Assembly: GCA_016187945.1 (NCBI GenBank)
Contig: JACPIT010000008.1
Location: forward strand, 1-64,000
Source of the DNA: Opitutia bacterium
GTDB taxonomy: Bacteria > Verrucomicrobiota > Verrucomicrobiia > Opitutales > Opitutaceae
Length of the DNA stretch: 64,000 nucleotides
Direction of reading: 5' to 3'
Each line of letters starts with the position of its first letter. Positions within the stretch are counted from its first letter, which is position 1. Below, piece by piece: positions 35,766 to 44,722 of this stretch. The notes beneath the pieces are model-generated. The model saw only the letters and a list, made by a program, of their open reading frames with translations, ran no database searches and had not been told where the DNA came from. Made by a program: the position numbers and the translations under genes.

Positions 35766-37037
35766 TCAAGCAGTGGCGGGCATCGGTCCGAAAATTCGCT
35801 CGATCAACTCCTGCGTGAGTTTCGGTTGGAAGCTTTGGATGTGCTGCTGGTCGGGCGGCAGCAGCGTTTGCCTGCCGTAATAATGCACGTGCGGCTGCTC
35901 GGCGTGAACGGTGTTGCCGGTGATCGTGGGTCGTTGGCCTCGAGCGAGAATCGCCTCGCCGGCGAGATAGTTGACGTTGTTGCCGACGTAGGTGTTGTCG
36001 GCGCAGGCCTCGTCTTCGCGAATGGCATGAGCCAGCGGAGGACAGACGTGCCAGTTGAAAATCGCATTTGCCGAGACCACGAGACCGCGGCTCTCCTCGA
36101 AAACCATGCCTTCGGTCGGCTTCGCGCGCGCGCCCACCTGCGCAAAAGTCATCGAGCAGTCCGGTGCGCCGGGATTGTGGCTGCCGGTGTCGATGATGTT
36201 GTTGCCCGTGATCGTGCCCCAACAGACTTTGCGCAGGCGCACGCCCACGCCTTCGTGCCAGCAGAAAATGTTTCCGGTGACATTGATCTCGTTCGACTCC
36301 TCGCTCACGTAGACATCGTCTCCGATTTGAAACGTGCGACAGCCGGAGATCAGCACGCTGTTGCTCATGTTGTAGAGGTGAAACGCCGTCCCGCGCGTCT
36401 GATAGACACTACAGCCGGTGACGTTCGCCACGATGCAGCGATCGAACTCGAAACCTTTGCCGCCGCCGTAGACGAGGCAGTTCTGCACCGCCAGAGGGAT
36501 GAAATCGCCGTGGGCGCCGCGAAAGTTTTCCTTCAGGAGGAAACCGCAACGCGAGTTGCCCGCAGCGATGCAGCCGCGGGCTTGCGTCAGCGCGGAATTG
36601 TCCGCGATGAGAAATCCCGCTCCCGCCGTGCCGCCGACGGCCACCTCATCGAGGACGCATTGCGGACTACGCCGCACGACGACGCCGTTGGGCAGCGATT
36701 CGCCGACCAAACCTGAAATCGTCAATCGGCGCAGACCGACTGCACATGCATCCTCCGCGATCACTGCGGCCTCCCCGGAGAACCCTTTCGCCGCCCCGAG
36801 CACCGTGCCGTGGCCACGACCACTCAGCGTCGTCCGGAACGGCAGCCGGAGCGGACGTTCGAGGAGAAACGTCCCGCTGGCCAACTCGACGTTGCCACCG
36901 CACTGCGCCCCGGCGAGGTCGAGCGCACGCTGGATGACGGCCGCAGCGTCGGCGCCGGCGTGCAGTTCGGCGCGAGTGTTTTGATCGACGGCGCGATATT
37001 CGCCGTCGGAAAAATAGACGAGTGAGTCTCTGGTCAT
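35766..37037 (-). CDS. Right-handed parallel beta-helix protein
   Basis: A 423-residue protein made of regular short strands with Asn/Gly-rich turns, for example SNEINVTGNIF, WGTITGNNIID and NTYVGNNVNYLAG. This is the pattern of a right-handed parallel beta-helix (pectate-lyase-like, NosD-like). No signal peptide is visible, so a cytoplasmic site is likely unless the start is wrong. The N-terminus has DAAAVIQRALDLAG, typical of the pectin-lyase-fold start. Possible roles are a polysaccharide lyase, an epimerase or a GH28-like hydrolase; no catalytic set is clear enough to choose. Its promoter region, shared with the CoA-transferase gene, holds two GATTGT-type operators. Confidence 0.78.
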   Translation of the reverse strand: MTRDSLVYFSDGEYRAVDQNTRAELHAGADAAAVIQRALDLAGAQCGGNVELASGTFLLERPLRLPFRTTLSGRGHGTVLGAAKGFSGEAAVIAEDACAVGLRRLTISGLVGESLPNGVVVRRSPQCVLDEVAVGGTAGAGFLIADNSALTQARGCIAAGNSRCGFLLKENFRGAHGDFIPLAVQNCLVYGGGKGFEFDRCIVANVTGCSVYQTRGTAFHLYNMSNSVLISGCRTFQIGDDVYVSEESNEINVTGNIFCWHEGVGVRLRKVCWGTITGNNIIDTGSHNPGAPDCSMTFAQVGARAKPTEGMVFEESRGLVVSANAIFNWHVCPPLAHAIREDEACADNTYVGNNVNYLAGEAILARGQRPTITGNTVHAEQPHVHYYGRQTLLPPDQQHIQSFQPKLTQELIERIFGPMPATA

Positions 37038-37173
37038 GGTCGTGATCTGGGAGGGGGGCGTAGAGTGCGGCAGTATTCCGGGAAGAGTTTCGCAAGCGGC
37101 GGAGGCGAACGCCTCGCCACGGAGGACGCAACGGTGCTTCTCGACCTGAAAATCCCGTCCGTGTCAATTGTAT

Positions 37174-37187
37174 GATTGTTAACGTGC
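37174..37187. promoter_or_regulatory. Candidate GntR-type operator, beta-helix side
   Basis: GATTGTTAACGTGC: a perfect left half (GATTGTTAAC) and a weak right half, about 140 bases upstream of the beta-helix start. A neighbouring gtgtcaattg (37161-37170; minus-strand TTGACA) also occurs beside the site at 54826. Confidence 0.45.
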
Positions 37188-37241
37188 CATCGTTTCCGGT
37201 GTTTTCATTCTGAAATTCCGAAATCTCGCTCCGGATAGCTT

Positions 37242-37255
37242 GATTGTTGACAATC
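37242..37255. promoter_or_regulatory. Candidate GntR-type operator upstream of the CoA-transferase operon
   Basis: GATTGTTGACAATC: both halves match the palindrome exactly and only the central pair differs. It overlaps the extreme 5' end of the open frame of the CoA-transferase gene, which argues for a downstream start codon. Confidence 0.6.
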
Positions 37256-37327
37256 TACATGTTGCTGCCAAACCGCCCTGATCCGCCGCGATATCCGCGC
37301 GGTCCATCTGCTTCGCCCCGCGCCTCC

Positions 37328-38869
37328 GTGCCTTCTCCTTCCGTCGTCTCCAAGTTCATCACCGCCGCCGAAGCGGCCCGCCTCATTCCGTCGGGTGCCA
37401 CGGTTGCGATCATGGGGGCCGGCGGCGGCCCGGGCGAACCCACACAACTCCTGAGAGCGCTCCGGGAGCGATTTCTCGCCGAAGCGGCGCCGTCGCGCCT
37501 CACGCTGCTTCACGCCACCGGCCTCGGCGACAAGGCCGGGATCGGCACCGATCTGCTGGCACTCGACGGACTCGTCGAGACCGACATCGCCGGCCATTTG
37601 GGGATGGCTCCATCGATGGCTCGGATGATTCAGGACGGTCGCATCGCCGGCTACAACCTGCCCCAAGGCGTGATCTCCCAGCTTTATCGCGCCACGGCGG
37701 CGCGGCAACCGGGAGTGCTGACCAAGGTCGGCCTCGGCACCTTCGTCGATCCCCGCATCGAAGGCGGACGCTTGAACTCGCGTGCGGTGCGCGAACTCGT
37801 TCACGTGGTCCATCTCGCCGGCGAGGAGTGGCTTTTCTATCCGCGCGCCAAAGTCGACGTCGCCCTCGTTCGTGGCACCACCAGCGACAGCAAGGGCAAC
37901 ATCACCGCCGAAGAAGAAGCCGCCATCTACGAAGGCATCTCAATCGCCCAAGCGGCAAAGGCCTCGGGCGGCATCGTGATCGCGCAGGTGAAATATCTCG
38001 CGGAAACCGGCACGCTCGATCCGCGCACCGTGGTAATCCCCGGCGTTTCGGTGGACTACGTCGTCGTCGACCCGGAGCAGCGACAAACCTGCCTGACGAT
38101 TCACGACCCGTCGCTGTCAGGTGCCGTGCGTCGACCGGCGGCGCAACTGCCCCGGCTCGAACTGAGCGAGCGCAAGGTCGTCGCTCGCCGTGCCGCGCAG
38201 GAACTCTTTCCGAACGCCGTTATCAACGTCGGCGTGGGCATGCCCGACGGGATCGCCCAGGTCGCCGCCGAACAAGGCCGGCTCGGCGAACTCACCTTCA
38301 CCATCGAACAAGGGCTCATCGGCGGCATGCCGGCCGGCGGCGTTATCTTCGGGGTCAGCCACAACCCCGAAGCGCGCATTCACCAAAGCCATCAATTCGA
38401 TTTCTACGACGGCGGCGGACTCGACATTGCTTTCCTCGGTCTCGCCCAGATGGACATCGAGGGGAACGTCAACGTCAGCCGCGTCGGCCCGCTGCTCTCC
38501 GGCTGCGGCGGGTTCATCAACATTTCCCAGAACGCCAAGCGCGTCGTATTCTGCGGCACGTTCACCGCCAAGGGCGTCGATCTCGAAGTGGACGGCGGCC
38601 GTCTGGTCATCCTACGCGAGGGCACGGTCCGGAAATTCGTGCGCCAGGTGCAGCAGATCACCTTCAGCGGCCGCTATGCCCGTCAGCAAAAGCAGCCGGT
38701 CCTCGTCGTAACGGAGCGTGCCGTGTTCGAGCTCGGAACCGACGGTCTCGTGCTGAAAGAAATCGCGCCCGGCATCGATCTCCAGCGCGACGTGCTCGGT
38801 CAGATGGATTTCAAGCCTCTCGTCGCCTCCGATCTGCGCGTCATGAACCCCGACTATTTCCGCTCATGA
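37328..38869 (+). CDS. Acyl-CoA:carboxylate CoA-transferase (propionate/acetate CoA-transferase, YdiF type)
   Basis: Moves CoA between small acids in the cytoplasm. From GTG 37328 the protein has 513 residues; ATG 37259 is an alternative, but it lies 3 bases after the operator and adds a proline-rich leader foreign to the family. The alpha part carries VAIMGAGGGPGEP. The beta part carries NVGVGMPDGIAQVAAEQG and TIEQGLIGGMPAGG, whose Glu should form the CoA thioester intermediate. The length is typical of fused alpha-beta enzymes. It heads a five-gene unit, and its stop overlaps the next start (ATGA). Lactate, propionate or acetate are plausible substrates. Confidence 0.88.
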   Translation: MPSPSVVSKFITAAEAARLIPSGATVAIMGAGGGPGEPTQLLRALRERFLAEAAPSRLTLLHATGLGDKAGIGTDLLALDGLVETDIAGHLGMAPSMARMIQDGRIAGYNLPQGVISQLYRATAARQPGVLTKVGLGTFVDPRIEGGRLNSRAVRELVHVVHLAGEEWLFYPRAKVDVALVRGTTSDSKGNITAEEEAAIYEGISIAQAAKASGGIVIAQVKYLAETGTLDPRTVVIPGVSVDYVVVDPEQRQTCLTIHDPSLSGAVRRPAAQLPRLELSERKVVARRAAQELFPNAVINVGVGMPDGIAQVAAEQGRLGELTFTIEQGLIGGMPAGGVIFGVSHNPEARIHQSHQFDFYDGGGLDIAFLGLAQMDIEGNVNVSRVGPLLSGCGGFINISQNAKRVVFCGTFTAKGVDLEVDGGRLVILREGTVRKFVRQVQQITFSGRYARQQKQPVLVVTERAVFELGTDGLVLKEIAPGIDLQRDVLGQMDFKPLVASDLRVMNPDYFRS

Positions 38870-39636
38870 GCGCCAGCATCGTCCTCGATTGCACCGGCGG
38901 GATCGCCACGCTCACCCTCGCGTCCGACAACCCGCGCCGACCGCCCACGTTGGACCTGCCCACTCTCGACCGACTCGACGAAGTCTGTGCGGAACTGGAA
39001 AGACGCGCCACCTCCCTGCGACTTCTCTGGGTGCGCAGCGCCTCGCCGAAATTCTTCTGCGTCGGCGCGGACATCAATGCCCTTGCCACAATCAACGCCG
39101 GGACGATCGCACCGTGGGTGCAGCGCGGTCATGAGGTGTTCAACCGCCTTGAGCGCCTTCCGCTGCCGACGGTCGCGCGAGTCGAAGGCTTCGCGCTGGG
39201 CGGCGGTCTCGAACTCGCGATGGCTTGCGACCTCATCTTCGCTGCCGACACCGCACAATTTGGACAAACCGAGGCGCGACTCGGTTTCGTCGCCGGCTGG
39301 GGCGGCTCCTATCGGCTGCCGCGCCGCGTCGGCGCCGCGAAAGCAAAGGAATTGTTCTTCACCGCGCGCCTGCTGTCTGCCGCGCAAGCCGCCGCGATCG
39401 GGCTCGTGGAGTTCGCAGGTTCCCCCGAAGCGCTCGAGCACTACTGCGTCCGCTTCGCCGAGGAGCTCGCCGCAACCAGCGCGACCTCGGCCGTCGGCCA
39501 CAAACACCTGGTTTCGCGCGCGCCCGCCGCGCCGTTGGCGGACGTCGCCGCACTCGAAGCCGCCGCGTCGGTCGATTGTCTCTCTGCGGTGGACACGCAA
39601 CAGCGTCTCGCCGAATTTTTGTCCCGCAAAAGATAA
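38866..39636 (+). CDS. Enoyl-CoA hydratase/isomerase family protein
   Basis: A crotonase-fold protein of 256 residues. The oxyanion-hole motifs are FFCVGADINALA (about 63-74) and ALGGGLELAMACDLIFA (about 105-121), followed by FGQTEARLGFVAGWGG, where a catalytic Glu (in QTEA) is in the expected place. Likely roles are hydration or isomerisation of a short acyl-CoA made by the upstream CoA-transferase. Its ATG overlaps the CoA-transferase TGA by four bases (ATGA), so the two are translationally coupled. The C-terminus is somewhat degenerate relative to classical hydratases, so other crotonase activities are possible. Confidence 0.87.
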   Translation: MSASIVLDCTGGIATLTLASDNPRRPPTLDLPTLDRLDEVCAELERRATSLRLLWVRSASPKFFCVGADINALATINAGTIAPWVQRGHEVFNRLERLPLPTVARVEGFALGGGLELAMACDLIFAADTAQFGQTEARLGFVAGWGGSYRLPRRVGAAKAKELFFTARLLSAAQAAAIGLVEFAGSPEALEHYCVRFAEELAATSATSAVGHKHLVSRAPAAPLADVAALEAAASVDCLSAVDTQQRLAEFLSRKR

Positions 39637-39696
39637 CGGGAAACCGTCGCCGGGTTTCGGCGTCGTCTCATTCGCCCTCTCGCTCCCCCACCCCTC

Positions 39697-41184
39697 ATGT
39701 TCACCGAACACTACGCGCATTGGATCGACGGACGTCCCTCGCCGATAAATCCCTCCGCTCGCATCGAGCGCCTCAGTCCCGCTCACGATGTCCTCGTGGC
39801 CACTTACGCGGCAGGCACGGTCGCCGAGACGGAAAAGGCCATCGCTGCCGCCCGCCGGGCGTTCGATCACGGCCCTTGGCCTTCGCTTCCCGGCGCCGAT
39901 CGCGCCGCGGTGCTGCAGCGCACGGCGGCCCTGATCCGCGAAAACGCCGAGGCGCTCGCGCGCATCGAAACACTCGAAAGCGGCAAGCCGATCGGTCAGG
40001 CCCGCGATGAGATGGCGTGGGCCGCCGGCATCTGGGACTACGCCGCCGCCCTTGCTCGCACGCTCCACGGCGACTCCACCAACACGATCGGATCGAACCA
40101 GCTCGGCTTCACGCTCAAGGAGCCCGTCGGCGTGGTCGCCCTGATCACGCCTTGGAATTTCCCGCTCCTCATCGTTTCCCAAAAACTTCCCTTCGCGCTC
40201 GCCGCGGGCTGCACCTGCGTCGTGAAACCCAGCGAATTCACCAGCGGCACCACGCTGCGCCTGGCTCGGTTGCTCCAGGAGGCCGGACTTCCCGACGGCG
40301 TATGCAATGTGGTGACCGGCTACGGCGAACCGGTGGGCCGCGTGCTCGCCGAGCATCGGGAGGTCGACAAGGTTTCCTTCACCGGCTCGACCGCCGTCGG
40401 TCGCAAGATCGTCGCCGCGTCCCACGGCAACCTGAAACGCGTCGCCCTCGAACTCGGCGGCAAGAATCCGCAGGTGATTTTCCCCGACGCCGATCTCGAT
40501 GCGGCCGCGGATGCCGTCGTATTCGGCATCTATTTCAACGCCGGCGAATGCTGCAACAGCGGCAGCCGCGTCCTGCTTCACCGCGCGATCGCCGATTCGT
40601 TTCTCGAACGCGTCGCGGCGCGAGCGCGCACACTGCCCGTCGGCGATCCGCTCGATGAACGCACCAAGATGGGCGCGATCGTCAACGAGGCTCAATTTGA
40701 TCGCATCCTCGATTGCATCGCTTCCGGCACCCGCGAAGGCGCCCGGCTGCTCCTCGGCGGCAAACGACTTGGGAGCGGCCCTGGCCGTTTCATCGAGCCG
40801 ACGATCTTCACCGACGTCACCGCGTCGATGCGGATCGCGCGCGAGGAGATCTTCGGCCCCGTGCTGTCGGCGCTGTGCTTCGACACGACGGACGAGGCGA
40901 TCCGCCTCGCCAACTCGACGGCTTACGGCCTTTCGGCCGCCGTCTGGACGCGCGACGTCGATCGCATGCTGACCTGCGCGCGCGGCATCCGCGCCGGGAC
41001 GATCTGGGGCAACACGATCATGGAAGGCGGCTGCGAGCTTCCCTTCGGCGGCTATGGCCAGAGCGGGATCGGCCGCGAACTCGGCCCCGACGCGCTCGAG
41101 CCGTTCACGGAGACCAAAACGGTCATGCTCCATCTCGGCCCGAGAAAAAATCTCTGGCACCAACCGCCGGACTCCGCCTCGTAA
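39697..41184 (+). CDS. NAD(P)-dependent aldehyde dehydrogenase
   Basis: Oxidises an aldehyde to the acid. The 495-residue protein has all class motifs: TPWNFPLLI, KPSEFTSGT, FTGSTAVG, catalytic-base Glu252 in LELGGKNP, the nucleophile in FNAGECCNSGS (probably Cys286), and EIFGPVLS. It resembles betaine-aldehyde or lactaldehyde-type dehydrogenases. In this operon an obvious role is to convert lactaldehyde or another sugar-derived aldehyde to an acid that the CoA-transferase then activates; this is inference. The gap to the hydratase gene is 60 bases. Confidence 0.92.
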   Translation: MFTEHYAHWIDGRPSPINPSARIERLSPAHDVLVATYAAGTVAETEKAIAAARRAFDHGPWPSLPGADRAAVLQRTAALIRENAEALARIETLESGKPIGQARDEMAWAAGIWDYAAALARTLHGDSTNTIGSNQLGFTLKEPVGVVALITPWNFPLLIVSQKLPFALAAGCTCVVKPSEFTSGTTLRLARLLQEAGLPDGVCNVVTGYGEPVGRVLAEHREVDKVSFTGSTAVGRKIVAASHGNLKRVALELGGKNPQVIFPDADLDAAADAVVFGIYFNAGECCNSGSRVLLHRAIADSFLERVAARARTLPVGDPLDERTKMGAIVNEAQFDRILDCIASGTREGARLLLGGKRLGSGPGRFIEPTIFTDVTASMRIAREEIFGPVLSALCFDTTDEAIRLANSTAYGLSAAVWTRDVDRMLTCARGIRAGTIWGNTIMEGGCELPFGGYGQSGIGRELGPDALEPFTETKTVMLHLGPRKNLWHQPPDSAS

Positions 41185-41229
41185 CGGCGCCGGCCATCTC
41201 GTTTCCACGTCCTTCATCGTCGACCACCG

Positions 41230-42711
41230 ATGCCGTCGAGCGCCGAACCGCAACACGACGGAGTGCCCTCTCCCGCGGGCTCCGCATCGTCGACCGCCAC
41301 GCCCGCGGTCCATGCTCCGACCACGACGGCGCCGGAAGATCGCATTTCGATTCCTCAGCGCATCGCCTACGGACTCGGCGGCACCAGCTTTCAGCTCGGC
41401 AGCAACCTGCTCAACCAACTCGCGCAGCCGATCTACACGCTCACGCTCGGAGTCAATCCGGTCTGGATCGGCACGGTGCAGGCCTGCGCGCGATTGTGGG
41501 ACGCCGGCATCGATCCCGCCGTCGGCACGTGGTCGGACAATTTCCGTTCCCGTTTCGGTCGCCGCCGTCCGTTCATCGTCGCCGGCGCGATCCTGACCGG
41601 ACTTTTCTTTCCCCTGCTGTGGTGGGTTCCGCGGAGCTTCAGCAACGTCGCGGCCTTCATCTACTTTCTCGTCGCGAGCCTGATCTTCTACACGTTCTTC
41701 GCGCTCTACTCGGTCACCTACCAAACCCTCGGACTCGAACTCACGCCCGACTACCACGAGCGCACGCGCGTCATGGTCGTGCGCACGCTGCTCAACCAGA
41801 TTGCCACGATGGGCATGCCGTGGATTTTCTGGCTGTGCCAATGGGACCGCTTTGGCGATACGCTTACCGGAGCGCGCGTGGTGTCACTGGGAGCGGGCCT
41901 GGCGATCGTCGGACTCGGCGTGCTGCCGGGCCTGCTGTTGAAGGAGCGATACTACAAGTTGTCGCAAAAGCAGCCGAAGCAGCGCCACGTCGACGCGTTG
42001 ATCGAGCCGTTCAAGAACCGGCCCTTCCTGATCGTCGCCGGCATTGTCCTCCTCGTGGGCGCGGGGATCAGCACGGTCGAGTCGCTCGGCCTCTACATGA
42101 ACGTCTACTACGTGGCCCAAGGTGACAAAAAATTCGGAGCGGCACTTCTCGCCCTGAACTTCGGCACCACCGTGGGTGTGCTGAGCATGGCTTCCACCTT
42201 CGGCTTCAACTTGCTGGCGGGGCGTGTTTCCAAGCTCACGATGCTGCGGGCCTGCATCGTGCTCGCCATGCTCGGCTCGTTGAGTAGCTGGTTCCTCTAC
42301 ACGCCGGCGATGCCGTATCTGCAGCTCCTCGTGCCGATCCTCACGGCACCCGCGATCAGCGGATTCTGGATCTACACCAACTCCATGAAAATGGATGTGA
42401 CCGACTACGACGAATGGAAGTGCGGCAAACGTCGCGAAGGCATCTTCGGCGCCGCCTCAGCCTGGACTTACAAGGCCGGCGCATCCGTCACCTATCTGTT
42501 CACCGCCAACATCGTCATGTGGATCGGATTCGACTCCACCCCTGGCACGGCACAGACGGAGCACTTCGTGCAAATGGTGCGGCTCTCCTTTGCCGTCGTG
42601 CCGTTCCTCCTCTTTGCCGCCGCTCTTTATCTCACGCGCTATTTCGAAATCACCGAGTCCCTCGCCGGCAAAATCCGCCACGAACTCGAAAGCCGTCGCG
42701 AACGGGTCTGA
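41230..42711 (+). CDS. GPH-family (MelB-like) sugar:cation symporter
   Basis: An inner-membrane transporter of 493 residues with about 12 membrane segments after a polar N-terminus of about 45 residues. GPH features: RIAYGLGGTSFQLGSN, WDAGIDPAVGTWSDNFRSRFGRRRPFI (the conserved Asp and Arg-rich loop 2-3) and YDEWKCGKRREGIFGAASAW late in the chain. Members import glycosides and uronides with Na+ or H+. It sits 45 bases after the aldehyde dehydrogenase gene and 74 bases before a secreted sulfatase gene, so it is the likely importer of the released sugars. Confidence 0.9.
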   Translation: MPSSAEPQHDGVPSPAGSASSTATPAVHAPTTTAPEDRISIPQRIAYGLGGTSFQLGSNLLNQLAQPIYTLTLGVNPVWIGTVQACARLWDAGIDPAVGTWSDNFRSRFGRRRPFIVAGAILTGLFFPLLWWVPRSFSNVAAFIYFLVASLIFYTFFALYSVTYQTLGLELTPDYHERTRVMVVRTLLNQIATMGMPWIFWLCQWDRFGDTLTGARVVSLGAGLAIVGLGVLPGLLLKERYYKLSQKQPKQRHVDALIEPFKNRPFLIVAGIVLLVGAGISTVESLGLYMNVYYVAQGDKKFGAALLALNFGTTVGVLSMASTFGFNLLAGRVSKLTMLRACIVLAMLGSLSSWFLYTPAMPYLQLLVPILTAPAISGFWIYTNSMKMDVTDYDEWKCGKRREGIFGAASAWTYKAGASVTYLFTANIVMWIGFDSTPGTAQTEHFVQMVRLSFAVVPFLLFAAALYLTRYFEITESLAGKIRHELESRRERV

Positions 42712-42785
42712 GCGCCGGGCCACGCGAACCACCGGCCGCCCGCCCCACGTTTCCTCGTTTTGTCGCAACAAACTCCTTGTTCACC

Positions 42786-44654
42786 ATGCGCCCGAAATCC
42801 GCTCTCCGCCCCACTCGCCTGCCGTTTCCGTGGTTCTCGCCGTTGGCGGCCGCCGCGATCGTCGTCGTCACCTCCGCCTGCGCCGGCGAGTCGAAGCCCA
42901 ACATCGTTCTCATCGTCAGCGATGACCAAGGCTACGCGGATTATTCCTCACGCGGCACCGGGCAGGTCGACACGCCTCACCTCGACCGCCTCGAAACCCA
43001 ATCTCGTGTTTTCAATTCGTTCTACGTCGAGCCCGCCTGCGCTCCGACTCGCGCCTCGCTTCTCACCGGCCGCTCGTTCATCCGCACGGGCGTCTGGAGC
43101 GTTCATTTCGGCGGCGACTACATCGGCTTGGGCGAAACGCTGTTGCCGCAAGTGCTCGCCTCCGCCGGCTACGTGACCGGGCACATCGGCAAATGGCACT
43201 CGGGCAAAACTCCGGGCTACCTGCCGCACGAACGCGGCTTCGGTTCCGCCGTGATAACCACGATGCACGACCACTGGCAAAACGCGATGGCCGTCAACGA
43301 AGCGCCCCGCCGTCTCGCTGACGCCGAATACTACGGGCCGCGGCCAGACGCCGGCTGGAACGTCGACCGCGTCAACACGGAAGCCGCCCGCTTCCTCGCC
43401 GAGCATCGCGACCGGCCGTTTTTCCTGCAGGTCGCCTACGTCGAGCCGCACGCCCCGTGGGAGGCCTCCGAGGAATTGCGCGCCAAATACAAAGCCCGCG
43501 GACAAAGCGACCGCTTCGCTTCGTTGAATGCACTGATCGAGCAAATGGACCGCTCCATCGGACGACTGCTCGCCGACCTCGATCGTCTCGGGCTGGCCGA
43601 AAACACGGTCGTGCTGTTCCTGAGCGACAATGGCTACGTGCACCACAACGTCGGTCGCTTCGCCGGCGAACTCGACGAGCACGAGATCGCCCAGCGCAAT
43701 CCGCGTCACCTGCGCGGACAGAAGGGCACCATTTACGAAGGCGGAATTCTCTCTCCTCTTTACGTGCGCTGGCCGTCCCACATCAAACCGGGCGCGACCG
43801 GTTTTCTCAGCCATGTCACGGACCTGCTGCCGACGCTCGCCGATCTCGGCCGCGTGCCGGCGGCCAATTTGCCTGGGCGGCTCGACGGGCGCTCGCTGGT
43901 CCCGGCATTGCTCGATCCAGCCGCGACGCAGCCGGACCGTATCGTGTTTGGCTCGGCCATGCGCGTGCCCGCGCGCGGTCGCAAGCAATCACCCCCGCTC
44001 GCAGCGGGACGCGATCTCGATGCCGAGCGCACGCGCCTCGATTATCAGGAAGCCCACCTCTACGCGCGCGACCCGCGCTTCAAGCTCGTGAAAGGCGCCC
44101 GCAATCAACTCGAACTTTTCGACCTGCGGGACGATCCCTCGGAAAGCCACGACGTGTCGGCGCGATTCCCTGCGGATAAACAGCGGCTCGAAGTTGCGCT
44201 GCGTTCGTGGTTCGCTTCCGTGCTCGAGGAACCGCTGCCCTTCGCGAGTCCCACTTACCTGATCGGACGGTCACCCGCCGGCGTGTTGCTTTTCAACGGC
44301 GCTTGGAAACTCACCGGCGACTTCCGCGGCAACGAACTCTGGGCGCTGAGCTCTTCCGCCACTCAAGCGGGCTCATCCGTCGAGTGGCACGTGCGGGTCG
44401 AGCGGCCCGGCGCTTACACCGTCTGGCTGCAGGCGGACATCGCTGGCGCCGACCGCCGCGTGGCACTTCAAGCCGGCACACAGCGCATTGACGCCGCGCT
44501 TTCGCCGGGTTCGCTGCATCAGTTGGGCAGGATCGAGATCGGCGCCGACGTGCAACGCGTCACCTTCACGCTCGTGAATCCCGGCTCTGATTCGAAGCCG
44601 GGCATCGCCGATCTCTGGAACGTCGTGCTCGAGCCGGTGATGGATTCCCACTGA
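42786..44654 (+). CDS. Secreted sulfatase with C-terminal beta-sandwich (Cys type), paralog of the 31033 gene
   Basis: From ATG 42786 the protein has 622 residues. The signal peptide probably ends after ACA (about residue 33). The frame is open far upstream, but that part is antisense or out of frame with the transporter. Motifs: IVSDDQGYADYSS, formylglycine motif CAPTR with Cys85, VWSVHFGGDYIG, GKWHSGKTPGYLP, FLSDNGYVHHNVG and EGGILSPLYVRWP. The last 120 residues are a beta-rich domain (LTGDFRGNELW, GAYTVWLQADI) like that of the gene at 31033. It closes the CoA-transferase operon and ends 68 bases from the convergent cytoplasmic sulfatase gene. Confidence 0.92.
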   Translation: MRPKSALRPTRLPFPWFSPLAAAAIVVVTSACAGESKPNIVLIVSDDQGYADYSSRGTGQVDTPHLDRLETQSRVFNSFYVEPACAPTRASLLTGRSFIRTGVWSVHFGGDYIGLGETLLPQVLASAGYVTGHIGKWHSGKTPGYLPHERGFGSAVITTMHDHWQNAMAVNEAPRRLADAEYYGPRPDAGWNVDRVNTEAARFLAEHRDRPFFLQVAYVEPHAPWEASEELRAKYKARGQSDRFASLNALIEQMDRSIGRLLADLDRLGLAENTVVLFLSDNGYVHHNVGRFAGELDEHEIAQRNPRHLRGQKGTIYEGGILSPLYVRWPSHIKPGATGFLSHVTDLLPTLADLGRVPAANLPGRLDGRSLVPALLDPAATQPDRIVFGSAMRVPARGRKQSPPLAAGRDLDAERTRLDYQEAHLYARDPRFKLVKGARNQLELFDLRDDPSESHDVSARFPADKQRLEVALRSWFASVLEEPLPFASPTYLIGRSPAGVLLFNGAWKLTGDFRGNELWALSSSATQAGSSVEWHVRVERPGAYTVWLQADIAGADRRVALQAGTQRIDAALSPGSLHQLGRIEIGADVQRVTFTLVNPGSDSKPGIADLWNVVLEPVMDSH

Positions 44655-44722
44655 GAAAGCTCGCGCTGTGGCAACGGCGACTGCGGAACGCGCGGCAGGC
44701 GATGGCGTGCCGCGCCTTTCGC

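Noticed and set aside
37244-37327. Use of the TTG at 37244 as the CoA-transferase start
   Set aside because: It lies inside the GATTGTTGACAATC operator and would add a proline-rich leader not seen in the family.
38854-41841. A 995-codon open frame on the minus strand
   Set aside because: Antisense to the crotonase and aldehyde dehydrogenase genes, with no recognisable motif. The opposite strand carries complete family signatures.
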